Under the pieces are notes generated by a model that saw nothing but the letters and a program-made list of their open reading frames with translations, made no database searches and was not told the origin of the DNA. The position numbers and the translations under genes were made by a program. Below are positions 55,233 through 64,000 of a stretch of 64,000 nucleotides of DNA, piece by piece. How positions within the stretch are numbered: position 1 is the stretch's first letter; each line of letters starts with the position of its first letter. Source of the stretch: Vineibacter terrae (GTDB taxonomy: Bacteria > Pseudomonadota > Alphaproteobacteria > Reyranellales > Reyranellaceae); the NCBI RefSeq assembly GCF_008039615.1, contig NZ_VDUZ01000016.1, forward strand, positions 62,001 through 126,000, in the 5' to 3' direction.

Positions 55233-58200
55233 GCGTCTCCACCCTGCCGATCGATCCGCGCATCGATGCCGGCCGCCGGCAAGGCCGTGCCAGCGACCCG
55301 CACGCCTCGGCCTGGGTCGAGGCCAATGCCGGCACCGGCAAGACCAAGGTGCTGACCGACCGCATCGTGCGCCTGCTGCTGGATGGCGCCGCGCCGCAGC
55401 GCATCCTGTGCCTCACCTTCACCAAGGCCGCCGCCGCCGAGATGCGCAACCGGCTGGCGACGCTTCTGGGCAGCTGGACGCTGGCGCCGGACGATACGCT
55501 CGCGGCGGCGCTCACGGGCCTGATGGGACGAGCGCCGACCGTCACCGACATGGTGACCGCCCGGCGCCTGTTCGCGCGCGTGCTGGATGCGCCCGGCGGC
55601 GTCAGCATCCAGACCATCCATTCCTTCTGCCAGGCGCTGCTGCAGCGCTTTCCGCTTGAAGCGGGTGTGGCGCCCAACTTCGCGGTGCTGGACGAGCGGC
55701 AATCCGGCGCGCTGCTGCAGGAAGCGCAGGATGCGCAGCTTGCCCTGCTGGCGGGCGAGCAGGCGCCGCCGGATCTCGCCGCCGCGCTCAAGGCGGTGGC
55801 GGCGCGCATCGCCGAAGCCGAGTATGTCGACATCATGGGCGCGCTGCTGAGCGAGCGCGGCCGCATCGCACGCCTGGCCGGCGATCCGGCGGCGCTGGCG
55901 GCCTATGCCGCGCGCCTGCGCCGCGCCCTCGATGCACCGGCCGAAGGCTGTGCCGACGACTTCCTCGCTGCGGGCTGCGCCGATGGTGCGTTCGATCACG
56001 CCGGCCTGCGCCGCGCGGCCGACGCCATGGCCAAGGGATCCAAGACCGATCGCGCGCGGTCCGCGGTCCTGGCGGCATGGCTGGCGGACGCATCGCAGCG
56101 CATCGATACGTTCGAGACGTATCTGGGCTTCTATTTCACCGGTTCGGGCTCGGTGCGCAGTCCGCTGGCGACCGCTGCCGTGGCCAACGCAGCGCCCGGC
56201 ATCGTCGAGATCCTCACCGCCGAGGCCGAGCGGCTGCGGGCGCTCAACAATGGCTGGCGAAGCCTGCGGCTGATCGAGCTCACGGCCGCGCTGCTGCAGC
56301 TCGGCGCCGACATCCTGCGGCGCTACGAAGCGGCCAAGCGCGCGCGCGGCGCGCTCGACTACGAGGATCTCGTGCTGCGCGCCCGTGCCCTGCTCGGCCG
56401 CGCCGGCATTGCGGCCTGGGTCCTCTACAAGCTCGATGGCGGCATCGACCACGTGCTGGTCGACGAGGCGCAGGACACCAATCCCGACCAGTGGGATGTG
56501 GTGCGGTGTCTGACGGAGGAGTTCTTCGCCGGGGCCGGCGCCGTCGAGCGCGAGCGCACCGTGTTCGCGGTGGGCGACGCCAAGCAGTCGATCTTCGGCT
56601 TTCAGCGCGCCGATCCGGCCAAGCTGGCGCAGATGCGGCAGTGGTTCGGCACACGCGCCGGTGAGGCCGGGCGCCGCTTCGAGCATGTCGAGCTGATCAG
56701 CTCCTATCGGTCGGTTGGCGCCGTGCTCGATGCCGTCGACCTGGTGTTCGAATCGGAACCGGCCGCGCAAGGCGTCGCATCGGCCGACCATCCGGTGCGG
56801 CACGTGCCCATCCGCATCGGCGAGCCGGGGCTGGTCGAGGTCTGGCCGGTGGTGCGTCCCCTCGAAGGCAACGCCGATCCCACCGACGTCGATGCGCGCC
56901 AGGATGCGCTCACACCGCCCGACCAGCGGCTGGCGGCGCTCATCGCCCGGCATGCCAAGGATCTGATCGCCTGCCGCGAGCGCCTCGCCAATACCGGCGA
57001 GCCGATCCATCCCGGCCACATCATGGTGCTGGTGCGCCGACGCAATCCCTTCGTGACGGCGCTGGTGCGTGCCTTCAAGCGCGAGGCGCTGCCTGTCGCC
57101 GGCGTCGACCGCATGGTGCTGGCCGATGAGCTGCCGGTGCAGGACCTGATCGCGCTGGGCCGGTTCGTCCTGCTGCCGCAGGACGACCTCAACCTTGCCT
57201 GCCTGCTCAAGTCGCCGCTGGTCGGGCTCGACGAGGAGGCCCTGTTCGATCTGGCCTGGAATCGCCAGGGCCGGCGGCTATGGACCTCGCTGCGGGCCAG
57301 GGCCGAGGCGAACGACCCGCGCTTCACCGCAAGCCATGCCCTGCTGGCCGGCTGGCTGGCGCGTGCCGACTACACGCCGCCGTTCGAGTTCTTCGGCGGC
57401 GTGCTGGGCGAGGGGCGCGGCCGCGAGAAGCTGCTGGAGCGCCTGGGTCGCGAGGCCGCCGATCCCATCGATGAGTTCCTGTCGACGGCCCTGCAGCACC
57501 AGCGCAGCGAGACGCCGTCGCTGCAGGGTTTCCTGCGCGCCCTGGAGCTGGGCGGCAGCGACATCAAGCGCGACCTCGACGAGAACCGCCGCCGCGAGGT
57601 GCGCATCCTCACGGTGCACGGCTCCAAGGGGTTGCAGGCGCCTGTCGTGTACCTGCCCGATACCTGCCGCGTGCCGATGCCGCTCAACCGGCTGCTGTGG
57701 TCCGACGACGGCAGCACCCTGCTGTGGCTGCCGCGCGTCGACGATGCCAGCGACGCGGCCCGCAGCCTGGCGGCAAGCGTCAAGCGCCGCGAGAGCCAGG
57801 AGCAGAACCGCCTGCTCTATGTCGCCATGACGCGCGCTGCCGATCGCCTCTACGTCGCCGGCTGGGCAGGGGCGCGGGCGCCCGACCGTGGCTGCTGGCA
57901 TGAGCTGGTGTCGTCCGCCTGCAAGCGCGGCGCCGGCGATGGCCGGTCGGCGCGGGCCATGCCCCAGGCCGAGACCTTCGACTTCACGTCCTTGCTGAAC
58001 GCGCCCGACGGCTGGACCGGCGAGGGCTGGCGGTTGGCCAGCGGCACGCGGCCGTTGCCGCCGGACCAGCCGCCGCTGCCGCTGCCGGATGTGTCGACGC
58101 TGCCCGGCTGGGCACGTCGCCAGCCGCCGCCCGAGCCGCAGCCGCCGGCGCCACTGGCGCCGTCGCGGCCCTTTATCGAGGACGAACCCGACGCGGTCCG

Positions 58201-58759
58201 CCGGCCGGTGTTCGAGCCGCCGCCGCCGGGCCCGTTCGCGCCCGACCGCACCAATCGCTTTCGCCGCGGCAATGCCATCCATCGTCTGCTGCGGGTGCTG
58301 CCGGAATTGCCGGCACCGGACCACGCCGTGGCAGGACAGCTTCTGCTGCAGTCCATCGCCGGCGATGAGGACGACGCCACCCGTGCCGCCTGGCTGGCCG
58401 AGACTCTGGGCGTGCTGGCATTGCCCGAGGCCGCGGCGCTGTTCGGCCCCGCTTCGCGTGCCGAGGTGCCGGTCGTCGGCATGGTCGCCCTGGGTAGCGG
58501 CCCCTATGCCGTGAGCGGCCAGATCGACCGGCTGGCGGTGAGCGGCGATGCCGTGCTGATCGTCGACTTCAAGACCAACCGGCCGCCGCCGCGTGATCCG
58601 GCGCGCGTGCCTCTGGTCTATCGCCGCCAGATGGCGCTCTACCGGGCGCTGCTGAGCCAGATCTACCCCGGCAAGGCCGTAAGCTGCTTCCTGCTGTGGA
58701 CCGATGCGCCGCTGCTGATGTCCCTGCCCGACGCAGGGCTATCGGCAGCGCTGCCTTGA
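55229..58759 (+). CDS. addA: AddA helicase-nuclease subunit
   Basis: 1176 residues, UvrD/RecB-type. Motif I is VEANAGTGKTKVLTDRIV, Ia LCLTFTKAAAAEMRNRL, II HVLVDEAQDTNPDQW, III VFAVGDAKQSIFGFQ, V ILTVHGSKGLQAPVV and VI LLYVAMTRAADRLYV. The C-terminal nuclease motif is VLIVDFKTNRPPP. Both subunits thus keep a nuclease site. It is translationally coupled to addB. A longer upstream start at 55148 lies in addB and is rejected. Confidence 0.94.
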   Translation: MSVSTLPIDPRIDAGRRQGRASDPHASAWVEANAGTGKTKVLTDRIVRLLLDGAAPQRILCLTFTKAAAAEMRNRLATLLGSWTLAPDDTLAAALTGLMGRAPTVTDMVTARRLFARVLDAPGGVSIQTIHSFCQALLQRFPLEAGVAPNFAVLDERQSGALLQEAQDAQLALLAGEQAPPDLAAALKAVAARIAEAEYVDIMGALLSERGRIARLAGDPAALAAYAARLRRALDAPAEGCADDFLAAGCADGAFDHAGLRRAADAMAKGSKTDRARSAVLAAWLADASQRIDTFETYLGFYFTGSGSVRSPLATAAVANAAPGIVEILTAEAERLRALNNGWRSLRLIELTAALLQLGADILRRYEAAKRARGALDYEDLVLRARALLGRAGIAAWVLYKLDGGIDHVLVDEAQDTNPDQWDVVRCLTEEFFAGAGAVERERTVFAVGDAKQSIFGFQRADPAKLAQMRQWFGTRAGEAGRRFEHVELISSYRSVGAVLDAVDLVFESEPAAQGVASADHPVRHVPIRIGEPGLVEVWPVVRPLEGNADPTDVDARQDALTPPDQRLAALIARHAKDLIACRERLANTGEPIHPGHIMVLVRRRNPFVTALVRAFKREALPVAGVDRMVLADELPVQDLIALGRFVLLPQDDLNLACLLKSPLVGLDEEALFDLAWNRQGRRLWTSLRARAEANDPRFTASHALLAGWLARADYTPPFEFFGGVLGEGRGREKLLERLGREAADPIDEFLSTALQHQRSETPSLQGFLRALELGGSDIKRDLDENRRREVRILTVHGSKGLQAPVVYLPDTCRVPMPLNRLLWSDDGSTLLWLPRVDDASDAARSLAASVKRRESQEQNRLLYVAMTRAADRLYVAGWAGARAPDRGCWHELVSSACKRGAGDGRSARAMPQAETFDFTSLLNAPDGWTGEGWRLASGTRPLPPDQPPLPLPDVSTLPGWARRQPPPEPQPPAPLAPSRPFIEDEPDAVRRPVFEPPPPGPFAPDRTNRFRRGNAIHRLLRVLPELPAPDHAVAGQLLLQSIAGDEDDATRAAWLAETLGVLALPEAAALFGPASRAEVPVVGMVALGSGPYAVSGQIDRLAVSGDAVLIVDFKTNRPPPRDPARVPLVYRRQMALYRALLSQIYPGKAVSCFLLWTDAPLLMSLPDAGLSAALP

Positions 58760-58832
58760 CCCGCCAACCCGCCATTCCTAGATTCCGGGCTCGCAAGACA
58801 GGGGCATTCCGCCCCGGATACGGAGAGAGTCC

Positions 58833-59153
58833 ATGGCAACCCAGAAGGCGACCGACAGCACCTTCGAGCAAGAGGTGCTGAAGTCCGATACGCCCGTTCT
58901 GGTCGATTTCTGGGCAGAGTGGTGCGGTCCCTGCAAGATAATCGGCCCGTCGCTTGAGCAGATCTCCGACGAGATGGCCGGCAAGCTCAAGGTCGTGAAG
59001 GTCAACATCGACGAGAATCCGCTATCGCCGAACAAGTACGGCGTCCGCTCGATTCCGACGCTGCTTGTCTTCAAGGGTGGTCAGGTTGCAGCCACCAAGA
59101 TCGGCGCGGCGCCCAAGCAGCAGCTGGCGCAGTGGCTGAATTCGGTGGTCTAG
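58833..59153 (+). CDS. trxA: Thioredoxin
   Basis: 106 residues with the redox motif [14 protein letters not shown], the cis-Pro loop [13 protein letters not shown] and the family length. It reduces protein disulfides in the cytoplasm. GGAGAGAG precedes ATG 58833. It lies 73 bases after addA on the same strand and is convergent with folC across a long hairpin. Confidence 0.96.
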   Translation: MATQKATDSTFEQEVLKSDTPVLVDFWAEWCGPCKIIGPSLEQISDEMAGKLKVVKVNIDENPLSPNKYGVRSIPTLLVFKGGQVAATKIGAAPKQQLAQWLNSVV

Positions 59154-59178
59154 GGCCACCGACCTTCGCTTGTCGGCA

Positions 59179-59215
59179 CGAAGCGCGCACCAGGCTCCAG
59201 CCGGTGCGCGCTTCG
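59179..59215. terminator. Bidirectional hairpin between trxA and folC
   Basis: Perfect 13-bp stem (59179-59191 with 59203-59215, arms CGAAGCGCGCACC / GGTGCGCGCTTCG) whose loop itself pairs GGCT/AGCC. It lies between convergent genes, without clear T-runs on either side. Confidence 0.6.
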
Positions 59216-59226
59216 ACTTGATGGGC

Positions 59227-60522
59227 TCACCCGTTCTTCGCCAGCACGGTGCCCGCCAGGTACAGCGAGCCGCAGATCAGCACGCGGAAGGGCGGATGCA
59301 CGTTGGCCAGCAGGTCCTCCAGCGCATCCGCCACGCTGGGCGCCGGCAGGCACTGCAGCCCGACATCGTCGGCCCGGCGGCAGGCCTCCTCCGGCTCGTA
59401 GCAGGCGTGACCTTCGACCGGCACGGCCCACGCCCCGGTGGCATGCCGCGCCAGCGGCCGCAGGAAGCCGCCCGCATCCTTGGTCGTGAGCATGCCGAAG
59501 ATCAGGTACAGCGGCAACGCGCCCGGCTCGCGGGCCCAGGTGCGCGCCTGCTCGGCCAGCACCAGGCCGCAATCCTCGTTATGGCCGCCGTCGAGCCATA
59601 GCTCGCAACCGGGCGGCATGGCATCGACCAGGGGGCCGCGGGCGAGCGGCTGCAGGCGCGCCGGCCAGTCGACCGTGGCCAGGCCCTTGCGGATCGACGC
59701 ATCGTCGATGCGCAGTCCGGCGGCGCGCAGCCGTTCCATCACCGCCACGGCCGTGGCGGCATTGTCGATCTGGTGGGCGCCCACAAGCCGGGGGCGCGGC
59801 AGGTCAAGCGCCAGCGTGGCGCTCTCGTAGCGGAAGCCGTCGTCGCGCGGCGTCACCTGCCATTCCCGTCCCATGCGGAACAGCGGGACGGACAGCGCCT
59901 GCGCGTCCTCGACCAGCAGGGCCGCCGGCTCGTCGCGCTGGCGGCCGACCACGGCCGGCACGCCAGGCTTGAAGATGCCCGACTTCTCGTGCGCGATGCG
60001 CCGCAGCGTGTCGCCAAGGAACTGCGTGTGGTCGATGCCGATCGGCGTGATCGCCGTCACGGCCGGCGCCGCGATCACGTTGGTGGCATCGAACCGTCCG
60101 CCCAGGCCGACCTCCAGGGCCATCAGGTCGGCGGGATGGCGCGCGAAGGACAGGAAGGCGGCGGCCGTCGTGATCTCGAAATAGGTGATCGGCTCGCCTG
60201 CGTTGACCTGCTCGCATTCCTCCAGCGTCGCCTCGAGCTCGAGGTCGTCGATCAAGGCGCCGGCGAGCCGGATGCGCTCGTTGAAGCGCACGAGGTGCGG
60301 CGATATGTAGGTGTGGACCCTGAGCCCGGCCGCCTCGGCCATGGCGCGCGTGTAGGCCACCAGCGAGCCCTTGCCGTTGGTGCCGGCGATATGCACTGCC
60401 GGCGGCAGCTGGCGCTCTGGGTTGCCCAGCAGGTCCAGCAGACGCTGGATGCGCCCCAGCTCCAGGTCGATGACGCGCGGATGCAGGCTCATCAGCCGCG
60501 TCAGGATCGCGTCGGTGCTCAT
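59227..60522 (-). CDS. folC: Dihydrofolate/folylpolyglutamate synthase
   Basis: 431 residues. Mur-ligase-type ATP motif is HIAGTNGKGSLVAYTRAM. Other marks are YISPHLVRFNERIRLAG, FEITTAAAFLSFA, VGLGGRFDATNVI, GIDHTQFLGDTLRRIAHEK (quoted as TQFLGDTL and IAHEKSGIFK) and ELWLDGGHNEDCG. It adds glutamates to dihydropteroate and folates. It follows accD by 28 bases, the common accD-folC order. Confidence 0.92.
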   Translation of the reverse strand: MSTDAILTRLMSLHPRVIDLELGRIQRLLDLLGNPERQLPPAVHIAGTNGKGSLVAYTRAMAEAAGLRVHTYISPHLVRFNERIRLAGALIDDLELEATLEECEQVNAGEPITYFEITTAAAFLSFARHPADLMALEVGLGGRFDATNVIAAPAVTAITPIGIDHTQFLGDTLRRIAHEKSGIFKPGVPAVVGRQRDEPAALLVEDAQALSVPLFRMGREWQVTPRDDGFRYESATLALDLPRPRLVGAHQIDNAATAVAVMERLRAAGLRIDDASIRKGLATVDWPARLQPLARGPLVDAMPPGCELWLDGGHNEDCGLVLAEQARTWAREPGALPLYLIFGMLTTKDAGGFLRPLARHATGAWAVPVEGHACYEPEEACRRADDVGLQCLPAPSVADALEDLLANVHPPFRVLICGSLYLAGTVLAKNG

Positions 60523-60550
60523 GGGGCCATCCGCTGGGCTGTGTGGCCGG

Positions 60551-61432
60551 CTACGCCGCGGCCGGCGTGGATGAGGTCTGCGGGCGCTTCAGCAGCAGGT
60601 CGGTCATGCGGATCAACGTCTCGCGCATCTTGTGGCGATGCACGATCATGTCGACCATCCCATGGTCGAACTGATACTCGGCGCGCTGGAAGCCGGGCGG
60701 CAGGGTTTCACGGATCGTGTCCTGGATGACGCGCTGGCCGGAGAACCCGATCAGCGCTCCCGGCTCGGCGATATGGATGTCGCCCAGCATGGCGAACGAC
60801 GCGGTGACGCCGCCGGTCGTCGGGTCGGTCAGCACCACGATGTAGGGCAGGCCGGCTTCCTTGACGCGCTGCACGGCGATGGTCGTGCGCGGCATCTGCA
60901 TCAGCGACAGGATCGCCTCCTGCATCCGCGCGCCGCCCGAGGCCGAGAACACGATCAGGGGGGCCTTGGCCTCGACCGCGAGATTGGCCGCCATCAGCAG
61001 CCCCTGGCCGACGGCGACGCCCATCGAGCCGCCCATGAACGAGAAGTCGCAGACACCGACGACGGTGTCGTGGCCGCCCAGCTTGCCGCTGGCAACCACC
61101 AGCGCCTCGGCGTTGGCGCCGTTCTCGGCGTGCGCCTCCTTCAGCCGGTCCGTGTAGCGCTTGCGGTCGCGGAACTTCAGCGGGTCGAGAACGGTCTTGG
61201 GCAGCGGATGGATGTCGTGCTTGCCGTCATCGAACACCGCCGCCAGCCGTGCCGCCGGCCGCATGCGCAGATGATGGTCACAGTGGTTGCAGACCTGCTG
61301 GTTGGCTTCCAGGTCGCGGTGAAACAGCATCTGCTCGCAGCTCGGGCATTTCAGCCACAGGTTTTCCGGCGCTTCCTTGCGCGCCACGAGGGCCCGCAAT
61401 TTGGGCCGCACGAAATTGGTCAGCCAGTTCAT
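60551..61432 (-). CDS. accD: Acetyl-CoA carboxylase carboxyltransferase subunit beta
   Basis: 293 residues. A four-Cys zinc ribbon reads [14 protein letters not shown] ... [10 protein letters not shown]. The crotonase-like carboxyltransferase core has [34 protein letters not shown] and [18 protein letters not shown]. It pairs with AccA to make malonyl-CoA for fatty acids. ATG 61432 starts the usual [12 protein letters not shown]. It is divergent from the sensor kinase gene. Confidence 0.95.
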   Translation of the reverse strand: MNWLTNFVRPKLRALVARKEAPENLWLKCPSCEQMLFHRDLEANQQVCNHCDHHLRMRPAARLAAVFDDGKHDIHPLPKTVLDPLKFRDRKRYTDRLKEAHAENGANAEALVVASGKLGGHDTVVGVCDFSFMGGSMGVAVGQGLLMAANLAVEAKAPLIVFSASGGARMQEAILSLMQMPRTTIAVQRVKEAGLPYIVVLTDPTTGGVTASFAMLGDIHIAEPGALIGFSGQRVIQDTIRETLPPGFQRAEYQFDHGMVDMIVHRHKMRETLIRMTDLLLKRPQTSSTPAAA

Positions 61433-61521
61433 AGCGCCCCTTTTGTGCTCCGGACAGGCCCCTGGCGGAGCCGCAACGGACCGTATGGCACGAATTCAGG
61501 GCACCGGCAAAGCGACGATTC

Positions 61522-63840
61522 ATGAAATTGAATCAATGGCTTGATCATCGGTCCGCAGACGACTGGTTTCGCTCTGCCGCCGCCGCCGGGCGTGATACCC
61601 TGCTGCCCCTTTCGTGTGCTGTTTCGGCGGGTCGAACGTTGGGTGCGCGCAGTACAGCCGGATGGATCGGAACCCCAGGCACGCTCATCGTGGGCAGCCT
61701 TGCCGGTTTCGGCCTTCTCACCACCGTCGTCGTCGCTGTTGCCGCCGGGGGATCGCGCGCCGCTGGCCTCCAGTCCTGGATGCTGGCTGCGCTTGCGATC
61801 TGCGCCATCGGCCTCTTCGGTGCGACGATCCTGCTATGGCGTGCCGAACGGGCTGCTGCTGCCCGGCAAGCCGCCGAAAGCGCCACCGCCGCGGAAGCGG
61901 GCGCCATGCGCGATATCGGCAAGCTGGAAGAGGCGCTCAACGTCATCCCGATCGGCTTCGCCCTCTATGACCGGCATGAACGGCTGGTCGCCTTCAACGA
62001 GCCCTACAACCGGATGATCCGGCATATCGGCGGCATCGACAGAACCATGGTCGGCCTCACCTACGAGCAGGTGCTGACCCACTACGAAGGACAGATGAAG
62101 GCGGCCTTTCCGGATCGCGACCTCTCGGCATGGAAGGCCGAGTACCTGAAGCGGTTCCACGCGCGCACCAGCATCGACCTGCAATGGGAGAACGGGCGGG
62201 TCGTCCGGCTGGCCCAGATCCAGATCCCCAGCGGCGGCGTGGTCCTGATGCGCATGGACGTCTCCGATCTGAAGCAGCGCGAGCAGGAGGCGCTGGCGGC
62301 GCAGAAGCGGTTCGACGTGCTGGTCAACTCGCTGTCCGACGCGGTCTTCTCCACGGATCGCGACGGCCGGTTCAGCTATGTCAGCGGCGCCATGCTTCCG
62401 CTGCTGGGCTATCGGCCCGACGAGCTCCTGGGCCGCCGGCCGCACGATATCACGCATCCCGACGACCATGCCGGGCTGGAGGCCTGCATCGAGAGGCTGC
62501 GCCAGAACCGCGGTGTGTCGATCGCCTTCGCGCATCGCGGGCTCTGCAAGGACGGCACCATCCGGCAGGTCGACGTGCGCATGATGGCCACCGAGCGGGC
62601 CGACAGCCTCGGCGGCGAGTTCGCGGTCACCGGCGTGGTGCGGGACGTGCAGCGCCAGCACGAGCTGGCCGAGCGGCTGCGCTATGAGCTGCAGCGCCTG
62701 GACTCGGTGGTGCAGTCATCCGGCGCGGCGATCGTTCTCGTCGATCGCGACATGCGCATCATCATGGCCAACAATGGCTTCATCAACGCGTGGCCCGGAA
62801 GGTCGGCGGAGGATGTGATCGGCAAGCCCTTGCGCGCGCTCATCGAGAACGTGGGTGACCAGCGCGTCTTCGATGCATGGTTCGCTGCCGGGCCGTCCGA
62901 CCCGGTCGAAAGGTTGGAGTACGAAAACGCGCGGACGGACCGTCAGGGGCGGAGAAGAATCTATCACGTCACGGCCAATCCCGTGCGCGACACGGCGGGC
63001 CTCGTGCAGCACATCGTCTTCCTCGCTGTCGACGCGACCGAGCGGCGTGAAGCGGAGATTCAGCTCTTCGACACGTCGCGGCTGGCCACGGTGGGTGAGA
63101 TGGCGTCCGGCGTGGCGCACGAGATCAACCAGCCGCTGACCATCATCCGGTTCGCGGCCGAGAGCCTGCTGGAGCAGCTGCAGGACACATCGCCGGACGT
63201 GCCGCTGGCCAGCGTCAGCGGCCTGGTCGATGCCAAGCTGTCGCGGATCGTCTCGCAGACCGAGCGCGCGGCCCTGATCATCCAGGAGCTGAAAGGCTTT
63301 GCCCGGCAGCCGGATGCGGCACCGCGGCCGTTCGATGTCCCCGCGACGCTGAGCGCGGCGGCGCAGCTGCTGCGCGAGCAGCTGCGCCTGTCGGGCATCG
63401 AGGAGGAGCTTGACCTGGCGCCTGGCTGTCCGCCGGTGCTGGGCCACGACAGCCGATTGCAGCAGGTGATCATCAACCTCATCCTCAATTCGCGCGACGC
63501 CATCCTCGAGCGCGGCGCGCCTGGCGGCGAGGCGCTGCGCAGCGGCACGATCCGGATCGGCGCGCGGCACCTGGCCTCGACCGGGAAGGTCGTCATCACG
63601 GTGGAGGACGATGGGCCGGGTATCCCCGATGCCGTTCTGCCGCGGCTGTTCGAGCCGTTCTTCACGACCAAGCCGACCGGCAAAGGCACCGGGCTTGGCC
63701 TGTCGGTGGGCTATCAGATCGTGCGCCAGATGGGCGGCACGATCACGGCCGAGAACCGCGCCGAAGGGGGCGCGCGTTTCATCATGACGCTCGACGCGGC
63801 GCCCACGGATATGGACCTGCCGCCGCCCGACGCCGCGTGA
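61522..63840 (+). CDS. Membrane-anchored multi-PAS sensor histidine kinase
   Basis: 772 residues. Two membrane segments lie at about 51-78 and 85-107. Three PAS-type modules follow: an [19 protein letters not shown] type (PAS_7-like), then [25 protein letters not shown] and [23 protein letters not shown] (here shown in fragments). The kinase core has [20 protein letters not shown] (phospho-His), [11 protein letters not shown] (N box), VEDDGPGIP and [13 protein letters not shown]. The HEINQPL form is that of the NtrB/DctB-like HPK4 group. No response regulator is adjacent, and the signal is unknown. Confidence 0.9.
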   Translation: MKLNQWLDHRSADDWFRSAAAAGRDTLLPLSCAVSAGRTLGARSTAGWIGTPGTLIVGSLAGFGLLTTVVVAVAAGGSRAAGLQSWMLAALAICAIGLFGATILLWRAERAAAARQAAESATAAEAGAMRDIGKLEEALNVIPIGFALYDRHERLVAFNEPYNRMIRHIGGIDRTMVGLTYEQVLTHYEGQMKAAFPDRDLSAWKAEYLKRFHARTSIDLQWENGRVVRLAQIQIPSGGVVLMRMDVSDLKQREQEALAAQKRFDVLVNSLSDAVFSTDRDGRFSYVSGAMLPLLGYRPDELLGRRPHDITHPDDHAGLEACIERLRQNRGVSIAFAHRGLCKDGTIRQVDVRMMATERADSLGGEFAVTGVVRDVQRQHELAERLRYELQRLDSVVQSSGAAIVLVDRDMRIIMANNGFINAWPGRSAEDVIGKPLRALIENVGDQRVFDAWFAAGPSDPVERLEYENARTDRQGRRRIYHVTANPVRDTAGLVQHIVFLAVDATERREAEIQLFDTSRLATVGEMASGVAHEINQPLTIIRFAAESLLEQLQDTSPDVPLASVSGLVDAKLSRIVSQTERAALIIQELKGFARQPDAAPRPFDVPATLSAAAQLLREQLRLSGIEEELDLAPGCPPVLGHDSRLQQVIINLILNSRDAILERGAPGGEALRSGTIRIGARHLASTGKVVITVEDDGPGIPDAVLPRLFEPFFTTKPTGKGTGLGLSVGYQIVRQMGGTITAENRAEGGARFIMTLDAAPTDMDLPPPDAA

Positions 63841-63849
63841 CCCCCGGAT

Positions 63850-64000
63850 CTACCGCCACAGGTTGTTGAACGGACGCACCAGCTGCTGCGGCTGCACCAC
63901 CTGGCAGAACTGCTTGCCGGACTGGTACAGGGCGCAGAGCTGGCCGGCTTCGGCAGCCCCGAGGTCGGCGATCACGGTCGCGAACTTGCGCTGCTTGCCG
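63850..64000 (-). CDS. C-terminal end of an unknown protein (partial)
   Basis: A minus-strand frame enters from the right edge and stops at TAG 63852-63850, giving 49 readable residues that end FCQVVQPQQLVRPFNNLWR. Two Cys and a Gln-rich end are visible (QLCALYQSGKQFCQVVQPQQ). I do not recognise the family. It is convergent with the sensor kinase gene, nine bases from its stop. Confidence 0.4.
   Translation of the reverse strand, partial: GKQRKFATVIADLGAAEAGQLCALYQSGKQFCQVVQPQQLVRPFNNLWR

Overview
The window is a GC-rich bacterial chromosome segment that reads as an alphaproteobacterium, probably Rhodospirillales- or Rhizobiales-like. The evidence is the hprK-rapZ-EIIA(Man)-HPr-ahcY block, a Suv3-like helicase coupled to an S4-domain protein, the AddAB type of recombination nuclease, and an amgK-murU pair beside tsaE. 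Coding density is high. I see no rRNA, insertion sequence, phage or CRISPR array. The only RNA gene seen is tRNA-Thr(CGT).

Layout. 1-2000: end of an SGNH-like protein, an ExoD-family membrane protein, two small unknowns and tRNA-Thr. 2266-7161: macA-macB-outer-membrane lipoprotein efflux operon. 7207-18175: metabolic and housekeeping genes (methionyl-tRNA synthetase, LctP permease, beta-hydroxyacid dehydrogenase, glutathione S-transferase, ACT-like protein, creatininase, NTF2-like, NUDIX, PuuD-like amidase, nucleotidyltransferase, aldo/keto reductase). 18219-31188: the most unusual part, an envelope export region. It holds a Wzc-type tyrosine kinase, a type I secretion ABC transporter with a strikingly short HlyD-like partner, a divergently transcribed secreted protein, a beta-barrel protein and a Wza-like lipoprotein, then a phosphoesterase-fold protein that has lost its metal ligands and a DprE1/DprE2-like epimerase pair. 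The long gaps here are AT-rich and carry perfect inverted repeats. No glycosyltransferase, polymerase or flippase lies in this region, so the sugar-assembly genes must be elsewhere.

31246-45986: S4 protein and Suv3-like helicase, pterin dehydratase, zincin, Mug glycosylase, VapBC toxin-antitoxin pair, threonine synthase, HAD hydrolase, DNA polymerase I (3'-5' exonuclease site degenerate), a second glutathione S-transferase, an Aur1-like PAP2 phosphatase and a class III nucleotide cyclase. 46173-49892: hprK-rapZ-manX-like-ptsH followed by ahcY, a regulatory phosphotransferase branch plus methyl-cycle recycling. 49974-59153: tsaE-amgK-murU-addB-addA run with start/stop overlaps, then trxA. 59227-61432: accD-folC on the opposite strand, meeting trxA at a long hairpin. 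61522-64000: a multi-PAS sensor kinase and the end of an unknown protein.

The best candidates for something undescribed are the hairpin-less HlyD-like adaptor paired with a C39-like-domain ABC exporter inside a polysaccharide export locus, and the phosphoesterase-like pseudoenzyme next to it. All functional calls rest on reading translated sequence by eye; no database search was run.
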